Positions 56,473 through 64,000 of a stretch of 64,000 bases of DNA are shown here, in pieces. This stretch comes from Devriesea agamarum (lineage in GTDB: Bacteria; Actinomycetota; Actinomycetes; Actinomycetales; Dermabacteraceae), in assembly GCF_900070355.1 (NCBI RefSeq), contig NZ_LN849456.1, forward strand, positions 1,116,001 through 1,180,000, read 5' to 3'. A program made the translations under genes and the position numbers. The notes below the pieces were generated by a model, which saw only the letters and a list, made by a program, of their open reading frames with translations, was not told where the DNA came from and searched no databases. Position 1 is the first letter of the stretch, and every line of letters begins with the position of its first letter.

Positions 56473-57909
56473 TCACGGCGTGTCGCGTCGGTGTGTCTCC
56501 GCCGCAGGGTGCGCATCGGCTTGACCGTGCGCACTGGTGTCAGCGAGCTCCCCAGCGCCAGGATGTGACTCGTTCTCTGGGCTGGATCCGACCTCGAAGC
56601 GGTGTGCATCCTCGGAGCTGGATCTCGCCCCCGCGCCAGTTTCAAAGTCAGCCTGAGACACCTCGTCGGACTGGGCTTGCAAATCGGCCTCCGACACCGA
56701 CCCGGATTCAGGTTCGGACTCAGACCCGGACTCACTAGACCCCTCGGCAGCAGCCTCAGGTACCGGCTCAGGCTCCGGTTCCAATGTGCGCCCCTCAGCC
56801 GTGACGATCTCGGCCAAGATCTGCCGTGCAAGCTCGATATCGGCCAATGCCTCTGCGGACCCGGTGTGCGGAGCTTTCCCATGGGTGACCATGTCGTGGA
56901 AGGCATCCCACATCATGTCTGCGCACGGGGTGGGGAACTCTCGGACGATTTCTTGCACCCCGGCAGTACCATCTTTCTCGCGGGAAATCAGCCGCGATGG
57001 ACGGTCCCCAAGAGATGGCGCACGCAGATCAGCTCGCACCCGTCGGCGGGTGGACAAAACAGAGATGGTGTCGGAGTGCTCGGGGGCGAACGGGAGGTAG
57101 TGCCATACCGCCCGGAGCGGCGTGTCAGCGCGCAGTGTCGCCAGAATCTCGATGGACCCAGGAATCACCCCGTCGGGCCATTGACGAACCCAGCGGACCT
57201 CTTCAAGCGGACCGTATGCGGTACGCAACGCCGCCAGCTGATGCATGAGACCGGTGAGCAAACCCTTGACGAAGATATCGCGGTCGCGAGCGGTGGTGGC
57301 CCGCCCAGCCCCTTTCTCCACGGCATCATCCAGTGCCTCCCGTCGCTGGTTGCGCACCTCCAGCGGAAGGTCATACGCCGACGGAGTGACATTGTGCTGC
57401 CTAAACAACGGGGTCGAGGCGGGCATGATCGTCTCAGCTTCCACCATGCGGGCATCGGTTACCGGCAGGGCGTCGGCGAGTGCTGCGAGCGCCTCGTCGT
57501 ACTGGTTCGGATACGCGAGCATCAGGAGCGGACGACCGCACATCCGTTCAAAGTTCCGCACCCGTTCGATGTCCTCGCGGGCGTATCCCAGCGGCGGCTC
57601 AACCAGCATCGGGATTCCGCGCCGCATGGCGCTAAGCACGTCCTCGCTGTGCAGACCGTCCGAGGCGAGCACGATAGCGTCAATGCTCAGCTCCCGGGCT
57701 CGCACCGCATCGAGTATCCCCGCGAGGTCTTCGTAGCGCCGGTCCTGCGGGATCCCAAAGACATCGCCGGCCTCACGTCGACGGCGCTCTGATATATCCG
57801 CGAGTGCAGCAATCTCATAAAGATCCCATCGCCTGCGCAAAACGGGCAGGTGGACGGATTGCGCCATGGTGCCGGCGCCGACCACCGCGATCCGGATGCG
57901 TTCAGTCAT
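56473..57909 (-). CDS. Gfo/Idh/MocA-family oxidoreductase with acidic tail
   Basis: The 478-residue protein has the N-terminal Rossmann motif IRIAVVGAGTMAQSVHLPVL, then VLASDGLHSEDVLSAMRRGIPMLVEPPLGYA, where the usual E-K-P is EPP, so the catalytic lysine seems absent. The C-terminal substrate domain follows. The last 100 residues are strongly acidic and Ser/Glu-rich (EPEPEPVPEAAAEG, SGSESEPESGS), probably disordered. ATG 57909 starts the Rossmann fold directly. It is 25 bp after the large unknown gene upstream, so they form an operon. It may be a sugar dehydrogenase relative or a non-catalytic sensor. Confidence 0.8.
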   Translation of the reverse strand: MTERIRIAVVGAGTMAQSVHLPVLRRRWDLYEIAALADISERRRREAGDVFGIPQDRRYEDLAGILDAVRARELSIDAIVLASDGLHSEDVLSAMRRGIPMLVEPPLGYAREDIERVRNFERMCGRPLLMLAYPNQYDEALAALADALPVTDARMVEAETIMPASTPLFRQHNVTPSAYDLPLEVRNQRREALDDAVEKGAGRATTARDRDIFVKGLLTGLMHQLAALRTAYGPLEEVRWVRQWPDGVIPGSIEILATLRADTPLRAVWHYLPFAPEHSDTISVLSTRRRVRADLRAPSLGDRPSRLISREKDGTAGVQEIVREFPTPCADMMWDAFHDMVTHGKAPHTGSAEALADIELARQILAEIVTAEGRTLEPEPEPVPEAAAEGSSESGSESEPESGSVSEADLQAQSDEVSQADFETGAGARSSSEDAHRFEVGSSPENESHPGAGELADTSAHGQADAHPAAETHRRDTP

Positions 57910-57934
57910 GTGCGTTCCTACTTTCCCGGGCCGG

Positions 57935-60097
57935 TCACATTTCGCCGGACGCCTCAACGTCCGGCCTGGTCACATCAGTGACACCGCTGTTGTACCACAC
58001 AGGCTCGTGCTTTCCTTCACCGTGGACGAGTAACACCACTCCGTCGGGCACCTCGATCCGACCATTTCTGCCGTCCCAATTCACCACGATGCTCCCCCGG
58101 CGATGCGGTAATCGCAGGTGCACATGAGTCACTGCCAGGGTGGGGGTCTGTAGGTGCAGACGGTCGCCCACCACGGTCAATCCCGTAACGGCTCGCACTG
58201 AAGCGTCAAGAAGCTCCGGCGGCACGTCTTGGATAGAGCGCACCTGTTCTAGGGAGTCATGGCCGGCTCCGCAGCGCAGCATAGCGGCAGCGATCAGTCC
58301 CTGTTCATGCTCGGTCAGCGTTTCGTGGGCGGCTGCGGTGCGCATCCTGATCGCGGTGTGGGCACGCATATCGTCTTCAACTAATCCAGCTAGCACCGCT
58401 TCTGCCGTGGTCACCGTATCGGGCCCGGCCCCGCCGTGATCCGACAGCCAGGTGCCGCGGGCGCCATGCACTCGATGCGCGCGCAGATCGCGCCGCGCCA
58501 CCTGCACCAGTTGCTCACGCATGGCCGTGGTGCCGACCGGGTCCAGGCAGTTTTCTCCGAGCAGCTTGCCCATCCGCGCGATGGCCCCGAGAGCGCTGGT
58601 CGCAGCGAACGTCACAGCGGTGGAGTCTGCCGGAAGCTGGGTACCCTCAGCGCTGCGATGTCGAATCGCGTTTAACTGTCCGGTCAGCACGGACAGGCTG
58701 CGCAGGGCTAGGTCGAATTCTCCGCTGGTCTCCACGTGGGTGAGCAGCCAGGTGGGCAGTGACCACGAATGCTCTTCTAAGACCACGTCCGACAAAACCC
58801 CGGGCGCGAGGGCGCTCACGGTTCCTTTGCCGGGTGGAAATCTTTTGGCACTTGCGAGAAAACGTCCCAGCGCGATGCGTGAGCGATGAATGTCTCCGCC
58901 GAGCCATAGCGCTGTGCGTGCCGTCCTGGCAGCCCGCGCCAGCAGCTGGGTGTCGCCCTCCCCCAGATAGTTTTCCTGGCACAGGCGTTTCAACGTCAGC
59001 CAGCCCGCCCATATAAGGCGGGCAACGTGATCGTCAGATACCTCAATGTCCAGCTCATGGGGGAAGATCGCAACGCGTTCCATCCCGCCGACCTGTGCCG
59101 TTGGCAGATCGGCCGCACCGTGAACGTGCACGTAGCGTCCATCGATTCCACCGTGAGCCAGCACTACCCCCGGATCCTGGCCCGGATCAATGACTAAGGC
59201 GCCGCCGTCGGGAGGAGCACCCAGGCGATCACCGCTCCATACCGTGATTTTGCGGTGTCGCTCACCAGGCACTGTTAACCGGGGACGCAACCGCATGGGT
59301 CGATCAAAATCAAATACCTGCACTCCGCCGCGAAGCAGGTGGCGCGTGACACTCCACACCGGCTGTTCAGTCACCAGTGGACCGACCGGCTGAATCGGTG
59401 GCACCTCGAGGGTGGGGTGCCGGCCAACGACGTCCACCGGAATAAATGACGCTCCGTCACGGTGCGGCGCACCCCATTGCGCGTAGCGATCCCATGCCGG
59501 GGGGATTGTGCCTTCAGGAAGTTTTGTGAGGGGGCGCTGCAGTTCGCGGGGACGCTGCCAGGCGTCGCTGCCTGTTTCCAGCTCGAACGGAGCCACCGCC
59601 GCATACCAGGATCTGCCGCTGCCAATGACAACCGGCTGGTCCTGTCCCTGAAGGGTCAGGACCAGGGCGATGAGGGCGACCGGTGGCACGGGGTCACGGT
59701 CACTACCCTCTCCCCAGAAGACATGTAGGGCGTTCATACTCAGGTGGTCTCGCCGGACGGGGCTTTCCTGAATGAGGTCGGTAATGTCGGCTTGGGTCGC
59801 CAGTGTGACATCGTCGCCACCTGCTGAGCGCATATCGAGCACTTCGTCGTGATCAATAAAAACGGTGAGGTCGTGATGCCCTGCGACGATTATCTGCGCG
59901 CTGAGGATGGTTGCCGTGGCTGGGATCCCGGCGGTTCCTAGGTCAATGTCTGTATGCAGCCACCATGCTCCAACTCCTTTGGCATCGGGGTGGCGAATCC
60001 ATGCCGCACGGTTATTCACATGGGTCAGCAGATCCGCGCTCGGCATCCGGGCGCGATCAAAGGCGCGACGTCGAGAGTGGTGAGCGGAGTGTGTCAT
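57935..60097 (-). CDS. Large protein of unknown function, possibly carbohydrate-active
   Basis: The 720-residue product has no signal peptide and no membrane helix. Residues 30-75 (AWWLHTDIDLGTAGIPATA followed by a HDLTVFIDHDEVLD stretch) and the GGVQVFDFDRPMRLRPRLTV segment resemble the beta-sandwich modules that flank GH78 alpha-L-rhamnosidases. The second half is helical with many Ala/Leu/Arg residues, as in an alpha/alpha toroid, and the end again looks like a beta domain (LRLPHRRGSIVVNWDGRNGRI). I see none of the GH78 catalytic signature. It is the first gene of a pair with the oxidoreductase. Confidence 0.55.
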   Translation of the reverse strand: MTHSAHHSRRRAFDRARMPSADLLTHVNNRAAWIRHPDAKGVGAWWLHTDIDLGTAGIPATATILSAQIIVAGHHDLTVFIDHDEVLDMRSAGGDDVTLATQADITDLIQESPVRRDHLSMNALHVFWGEGSDRDPVPPVALIALVLTLQGQDQPVVIGSGRSWYAAVAPFELETGSDAWQRPRELQRPLTKLPEGTIPPAWDRYAQWGAPHRDGASFIPVDVVGRHPTLEVPPIQPVGPLVTEQPVWSVTRHLLRGGVQVFDFDRPMRLRPRLTVPGERHRKITVWSGDRLGAPPDGGALVIDPGQDPGVVLAHGGIDGRYVHVHGAADLPTAQVGGMERVAIFPHELDIEVSDDHVARLIWAGWLTLKRLCQENYLGEGDTQLLARAARTARTALWLGGDIHRSRIALGRFLASAKRFPPGKGTVSALAPGVLSDVVLEEHSWSLPTWLLTHVETSGEFDLALRSLSVLTGQLNAIRHRSAEGTQLPADSTAVTFAATSALGAIARMGKLLGENCLDPVGTTAMREQLVQVARRDLRAHRVHGARGTWLSDHGGAGPDTVTTAEAVLAGLVEDDMRAHTAIRMRTAAAHETLTEHEQGLIAAAMLRCGAGHDSLEQVRSIQDVPPELLDASVRAVTGLTVVGDRLHLQTPTLAVTHVHLRLPHRRGSIVVNWDGRNGRIEVPDGVVLLVHGEGKHEPVWYNSGVTDVTRPDVEASGEM

Positions 60098-60273
60098 GAG
60101 GTCTCTACTGTCTCATGCGAGCCGGTATTGCGACTGGCAAGCGTATTGGGAGACTTTTAGGTCTCAGGTACCTATCTGGCACCTGGGATTGCGTCCTGTG
60201 AGTTATCGTGGTCAAGCCCGTCGGAGACGATGGGTACGTCACCTGTTCATCGTGCCGCTGCCCCGAGGTTCCC

Positions 60274-60972
60274 GTGCCACTGCCCCCGTTTTACGAGACC
60301 ACTCACAAAATCGTTGCACCCTTGATCAAGGTGATATGGCGGCCGCGCGTTGAGGGTATCGAGAACATTCCCCGCACCGGACGTTTCATCGTGGCGTCCA
60401 ACCACCTCGCGTTCTTAGATAGTTTCGTTATTCCGGTGACGGCCCCGCGCAAGGTCCGTTTCTTGGTCAAGTCGGATTACTGGAAGAGAAAAGGTCTGAT
60501 TGGCCTGCTCCAACGTTCTTTCTTCGTTCTGGTGGGATCTGTTCCGGTCGACCGCGGCACGTTGAAATCGGCCCAAGGGTCGTTGGATGTGATGCTGAAA
60601 ATCCTCGAGCAAGAAGACGGGATTGGCATCTACCCCGAAGGTACGCGCTCGCGCGATGGCCGGCTCTACAGGGGGCGCAGCGGGGCCGCTTGGCTTGCCA
60701 TGGCCTCTGGAGCTCCGGTGATTCCGGTGGGGCTCCACGGGACCGAGAAGATTATGCCGAAGGGTGCATGGCTGCCTCGGCTGGTGAAGGTCACGGTCCG
60801 TTTCGGCTCACCCGTCACCTTTGAGGACATTGATCCTTCGCTTCCGGTGTCGGCCCGACGGCAACTGATGACCACGCGCATTATGGATGCTATTGCCGAG
60901 CTCAGCGGTCAAGAGCGTGCAGACTCGTTAAATAAGCCACTGCCCAGCCCAACCTCCGAGCCGGAGAACTAG
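60274..60972 (+). CDS. plsC: 1-acylglycerol-3-phosphate acyltransferase (PlsC type)
   Basis: The enzyme adds a second acyl chain in phosphatidic-acid synthesis at the membrane. The 232-residue product (from GTG 60274; GTG or ATG codons further upstream are possible) has the acyltransferase motifs ASNHLAFLDSF (NHx4D), VPVDRG, IYPEGTRSRDGRLYRG and VIPVGLHGTEKIMP. A hydrophobic N-terminal stretch suggests membrane contact. It may be co-transcribed with the stress-protein and kinase genes downstream. Confidence 0.92.
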   Translation: MPLPPFYETTHKIVAPLIKVIWRPRVEGIENIPRTGRFIVASNHLAFLDSFVIPVTAPRKVRFLVKSDYWKRKGLIGLLQRSFFVLVGSVPVDRGTLKSAQGSLDVMLKILEQEDGIGIYPEGTRSRDGRLYRGRSGAAWLAMASGAPVIPVGLHGTEKIMPKGAWLPRLVKVTVRFGSPVTFEDIDPSLPVSARRQLMTTRIMDAIAELSGQERADSLNKPLPSPTSEPEN

Positions 60973-61026
60973 AATTATCCGAGGTGTCCTGGCCTTCCCT
61001 GGGCATTTGGAGAGTGAGGGGGAGAG

Positions 61027-61410
61027 ATGACTGTCCTCGTAGGTTTCATTCCGACGCAAGTCGGTTATGCCGCGCTGGACGCCGCGATTGCGGAAGCTGA
61101 CCGCCGCACCACGTCCCTGCTCATTTTGAATGTGGTGCACGAGGGGCACGAAGGGGATCCGCGCCATGCTCGGCCTCAGGACCTCACCTACGCGGAGGAG
61201 AAGGCGCGCGAGGCCCGGGTACGGTACGAAATTCGTCAAGTGACCTCGTCAGATAATTTTGCGCAGGTCCTTATTGACACTGCTGAGCGCGACGATATCG
61301 AGTTAGTGGTGATCGGTTTGCGCCGTGACCGGGAGGTCGCGCGGCATCTGTTGGGAGCTACCGCGCAGCGTGTGCTGCTATCCGCTCCATGTGATGTCCT
61401 CGCCGTCTGA
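61027..61410 (+). CDS. Universal stress protein (UspA family)
   Basis: The 127-residue single-domain protein starts MTVLVGFIPTQVGYAALDAA and ends with the ATP-binding type stretch VIGLRRDREVARHLLGATAQRVLLSAPCDVLAV (the G-2x-G-9x-G region is modified but recognisable: L-L-G-A-T-A-Q-R-V-L). It is preceded by GAGGGGGAGAG, a strong ribosome site. It overlaps nothing and is 13 bp before the glucokinase gene. Confidence 0.9.
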   Translation: MTVLVGFIPTQVGYAALDAAIAEADRRTTSLLILNVVHEGHEGDPRHARPQDLTYAEEKAREARVRYEIRQVTSSDNFAQVLIDTAERDDIELVVIGLRRDREVARHLLGATAQRVLLSAPCDVLAV

Positions 61411-61423
61411 TTCGGGGAGTGCC

Positions 61424-62530
61424 ATGTCGACGCATCGCACCAGCGCTCGACGGTTGCGCTATGGCCGACAACGGTCCCAGACGCATGCGGGCTGGCGGGA
61501 TCGATTGGATTACAAGCTTGCCGGACGCGCCCTGTCTGTGGGTGTGGACATCGGCGGAACGCATGTTAAAGCGGGCGTGGTGGATCACACCGGGCATGTG
61601 GTCGAACGGCTCACCGAACCGACTCCCACCCGCTCCCCTCAGGCGACGGAAGAGGCCATCTGTCGGATCGTCTCTGTGCTGACTTCGCGCCACGATGTGC
61701 GATCGCTGGGGGTGGGTGCGGCCGGTTTCGTCGATGAACATCGCGCCACTGTTTTATTTTCACCGCATTTGGCGTGGCGGCGTGAGCCGTTGCGAGACCG
61801 CTTACAGGAGCGGCTCGGTTTGCGCGTGGTGGTGGAAAATGATGCCAATGCCGCAGCCTGGGCTGAAACCCAATTTGGTGCCGCCCAAGGTGAGGACAGC
61901 GTAGTGCTGGTGACCCTTGGAACCGGGATTGGCGGCGGGATTGTCACCCACGGCCAGCTGGAGCGGGGGCGCTTCGGTATGGCGGGCGAGTTCGGACATA
62001 TGGTTCTGGTTCCCCAGGGCACCCGCTGCGAGTGCGGTAACCGCGGCTGTTGGGAGCAGTATGCCGGCGGGAGCGCGCTGATCCGTGAGGGGCGCGAGCT
62101 AGCGGCATCGGCATCGCCTCGGGCGCAAGCGCTGGTGGATGCTGTCGGCGGGGATCTCAATGCGATAACCGGGCAGGTGATTGCCTCGTGTGCCCAGGAT
62201 GGGGATCCGGCTTGCACCGATCTTTTACGTGAGACTGGCAATTGGCTCGGCATCGGCCTGGCTAATCTAGCGGCTGCTCTAGATCCCGGGGTGATCGTTG
62301 TAGGGGGAGGTGTTGCAGCGGCGGGACGTCTGCTTCTGGGGCCTGCCCAGGACGCGTTTAACCACACGCTGACCGGGCGGGGATTTCGCCCTTCGCCCAG
62401 GATCGTCGCTGCCAGGTTAGGCAACGATGCGGGATTTATCGGGGCCGCTGATCTCTCGCGGTATCAGCGTGCCCGTTTTCCGCGCCGGGAGGCGCGTTTG
62501 CTTACGACCAGGCAGCGGCGATCAAGCTGA
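61424..62530 (+). CDS. ROK-family sugar kinase, glucokinase type
   Basis: The 368-residue protein has the ATP-binding VGVDIGGTHVKAGVVD, ENDANAAAWAE with the catalytic Asp, VTLGTGIGGGIV, and the ROK zinc motif CECGNRGCWEQYAGG. The first 35 residues (MSTHRTSARRLRYGRQ) are an Arg-rich lead, not a DNA-binding domain, so it is a kinase rather than a ROK repressor. It would phosphorylate glucose released by the GH enzymes or the phosphorylase. Its 3' end overlaps the convergent LLM gene by 29 bp. Confidence 0.92.
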   Translation: MSTHRTSARRLRYGRQRSQTHAGWRDRLDYKLAGRALSVGVDIGGTHVKAGVVDHTGHVVERLTEPTPTRSPQATEEAICRIVSVLTSRHDVRSLGVGAAGFVDEHRATVLFSPHLAWRREPLRDRLQERLGLRVVVENDANAAAWAETQFGAAQGEDSVVLVTLGTGIGGGIVTHGQLERGRFGMAGEFGHMVLVPQGTRCECGNRGCWEQYAGGSALIREGRELAASASPRAQALVDAVGGDLNAITGQVIASCAQDGDPACTDLLRETGNWLGIGLANLAAALDPGVIVVGGGVAAAGRLLLGPAQDAFNHTLTGRGFRPSPRIVAARLGNDAGFIGAADLSRYQRARFPRREARLLTTRQRRSS

Positions 62531-63509
62531 GCGTTCTAACCTGGACCTGGGGATCGTGCACCGTTGCGGTGAGCATAATTTCGTCGGCTTCCGTCTGATC
62601 ACGCAGCTGCTTAATTCCCTGAACGACCTCATCGGCGGTTCCCCGCAGCTGAGCGCCGGCTGAGTGCCGGTACAGATCCGCAACCTGCGCGGGAAGATCA
62701 GCCTCGATAATGTCCTGCGGAGCGCGCAGCGGTTCCAGGCGTCCGGTGCGCAAGGCGACAAACTGCAGCCTCCCGGTTCGGTTTAGCACCTCGGCTTCTT
62801 CCCGGGTTGGTGCGGCAATCGCCGAGGCCGTCACCATCACGTATGGCTGGGCAAGGTAGGGCGAGGCCCGGAAATGGGATCGATAGGCGTGCACCGCATC
62901 GGTTACGTCTGTTCCCGCACGGAAATGGTGGGCGAACACGTAGGGTAATCCGAGCTCAGCCGCCAGATGAGCACCGTAAAGGCTGGATCCCAGGATCCAC
63001 ACCTGGGCGACACTGCGTGGCGCTGGGGTGGCGCGTAAGCCCGGTTCCCCGGTCGCTGTCTGCTCTTGATCGCGGCGTAAAAACGCGAGAATCTCGCGGA
63101 CATGGTCGGGGAATGCTTCGAGCGGGCCGTAGACATCGGTTCCGCGCAGACTTCTGGCCGTGGTGGGATCGGTGCCGGGTGCACGGCCTAACCCGAGGTC
63201 AATCCGGTGCGGGGCTAGTGCTTCGAGCAGTGAGAATTGTTCTGCTACCACGAAGGGGGCGTGGTTTGGCAGCATGACCCCGCCGGAGCCAAGCCGAATC
63301 CGCCGGGTGTGGGCGGCGAGGTGAGCGATCATGACGGCTGGAGAGGTTGCAGCGACCATTGGCATGTTGTGGTGTTCGGCCGTCCATAGACGCTTATAGC
63401 CGAGCTCATCTGCTGCGCGAGCGACCTCGATCGTGCCGTGTACGGCATCTTCGCTGCTGCACCCGCGGGTCACGGTGGATAAGTCCAAGACAGATAGAGG
63501 AAGCTCCAT
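62502..63509 (-). CDS. LLM-class flavin-dependent oxidoreductase
   Basis: The 335-residue luciferase-like monooxygenase starts MELPLSVLDLSTVTRGC and has LWTAEHHNMPMVAATSPAVMIAHLAAHTRRIRLGSGGVMLPNHAPF and the flavin-region PHRIDLGLGRAPGTDPTTA, the usual pattern of the MsnO8-like branch. Such proteins use FMNH2 or F420; which one cannot be told. The ATG is at 63509. It converges with the kinase gene. Confidence 0.92.
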   Translation of the reverse strand: MELPLSVLDLSTVTRGCSSEDAVHGTIEVARAADELGYKRLWTAEHHNMPMVAATSPAVMIAHLAAHTRRIRLGSGGVMLPNHAPFVVAEQFSLLEALAPHRIDLGLGRAPGTDPTTARSLRGTDVYGPLEAFPDHVREILAFLRRDQEQTATGEPGLRATPAPRSVAQVWILGSSLYGAHLAAELGLPYVFAHHFRAGTDVTDAVHAYRSHFRASPYLAQPYVMVTASAIAAPTREEAEVLNRTGRLQFVALRTGRLEPLRAPQDIIEADLPAQVADLYRHSAGAQLRGTADEVVQGIKQLRDQTEADEIMLTATVHDPQVQVRTLSLIAAAWS

Positions 63510-63873
63510 CTCGCCACTGTAAAGGAGTCCGCCTTGGAAGGTGCGGGTTCAGCTCCTTGAGCTTCTCGAGTAGCTTCTTGAGGTTTTTACTCTCTGGTTT
63601 TTCTCTTTGCGATTACAGATCCGCACTGGTTGTGCTTGCCCAGGTAGGGGTCAACCTGAAGGAGTAGCCTCTTGGACACTAGCGGTACCAGCGTTAATAG
63701 CCAGGTTTCGATCTGGATCCTCAGGGTCTGGCCACGAAAGCTCCGAGGCTCGCACACCAGTCGCCTCACTGGAGCAATCAAGGCTTTCTGGGAGCTGCCT
63801 AAACCCCACCTGACACTAAATCTGTATCAACTCTAATTCTTGACTTTATCCAATCTACTGTTATGCTGACATC
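63510..63873. other. Intergenic region before the Fur-family gene
   Basis: No supported gene lies in these 364 bp. Near 63545-63600 the minus strand reads a short leucine/lysine heptad-like peptide (KNLKKLLEKLKELNP) without a start codon or ribosome site. At the end is a promoter, listed separately. The rest shows nothing I can name. Confidence 0.4.
63840..63867 (+). promoter_or_regulatory. Sigma-70-type promoter of the Fur-family gene
   Basis: TTGACT (63840-63845) and TATGCT (63862-63867) are separated by 16 bp. The start of transcription would fall at or just before the ATG at 63874, so the message may be leaderless. Confidence 0.65.
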
Positions 63874-64000
63874 ATGTCCGAAAAACTCAGAGCCCTGCCA
63901 GCCGCGGAGGTCCACGACCTGCCGCCAGCTGATGCTCTGCGCGCCGTCGGACTTCGCGTGACCGCGCCTCGTACGGCCACCTTGGAGGCCCTCGCCACTC
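63874..64000 (+). CDS. Fur-family metalloregulator (N-terminal part)
   Basis: The frame runs off the window after 42 residues. The visible ADALRAVGLRVTAPRTATLEAL matches the first helix of the DNA-binding domain of Fur/PerR/Zur proteins (typically L-R-x-x-G-x-R-x-T-x-x-R). Which metal or stress it senses needs the rest of the protein. The promoter at 63840-63867 suggests leaderless translation. Confidence 0.85.
   Translation, partial: MSEKLRALPAAEVHDLPPADALRAVGLRVTAPRTATLEALAT

Noticed and set aside
56602-57792. Plus-strand frame of 396 residues opposite the oxidoreductase
   Set aside because: The opposite strand has a clear Rossmann-fold protein; the plus-strand translation is rich in Arg, Gly and Pro with no domain.

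Overview
The window is chromosomal DNA of a high-GC Gram-positive bacterium (Actinomycetota, most likely Micrococcales and perhaps Dermabacteraceae-like; the species cannot be fixed from the sequence). The marks of this group are a mycothione reductase, CarD, a GuaB1-type IMP-dehydrogenase relative, DUF4235, two LytR-CpsA-Psr proteins, the phoU / senX3-regX3 arrangement, the non-mevalonate genes ispD and ispF, many GTG starts and many 4-bp stop/start overlaps. Class Ib and class III ribonucleotide reductases together with a CydDC exporter suggest a facultative anaerobe.

Layout. 1-2.8 kb: end of a beta-phosphoglucomutase-like gene overlapping a GH65 disaccharide phosphorylase. 2.9-6.8 kb: YihY membrane protein, alpha/beta hydrolase, TauE/SafE-type permease, peptide deformylase. 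6.9-10.2 kb: an AT-rich, gene-poor island with a secreted protein, a lipoprotein and two small unknown ORFs, bordered on both sides by decayed remnants that look like one transposase family in one orientation. 10.2-18.2 kb: Rieske lipoprotein, trmB, LCP protein, DUF4235, phoU divergent from senX3-regX3, a lipoprotein, carD and an IspD-like protein whose active-site motif is lost. 18.2-25.6 kb: a carbohydrate locus (binding protein, two permeases, GH35 enzyme) divergent from a Tat-exported clan-A glycoside hydrolase, with a perfect 18-bp LacI-type palindrome between them. 25.7-31.7 kb: zinc-ribbon protein, ispD divergent from a lone PTS EIIB gene and ispF, then ilvA, galE, guaB1. 32.1-39.2 kb: second LCP protein, mycothione reductase, cydD-cydC. 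39.3-43.6 kb: a two-component system run together with an ABC-type efflux pair. 43.9-46.5 kb: tRNA-Lys, a GlsB-like membrane protein and a COG3044 ATPase. 46.8-56.3 kb: nrdF, nrdDG, a second two-component system and nrdHIE, with paired NrdR-like boxes before nrdD and nrdH. 56.5-64 kb: Gfo/Idh/MocA oxidoreductase with a large unknown protein, plsC, universal stress protein, ROK glucokinase, LLM flavoprotein and the start of a Fur-family regulator.

How the parts fit. Sugar use is a theme: phosphorolysis by GH65, extracellular cleavage by the Tat-secreted hydrolase, ABC uptake, intracellular cleavage by GH35, phosphorylation by the ROK kinase, and GalE linking galactose units to UDP-glucose metabolism. 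The nrd genes supply deoxynucleotides with and without oxygen and appear to share NrdR control. No CRISPR array, prophage or complete insertion sequence was seen. The least explained parts are the 7-10 kb island, the lone EIIB gene beside ispF, the IspD-like pseudo-enzyme next to carD, the His/Gly/Gln repeat inside CydD, and the 720-residue protein beside the oxidoreductase.
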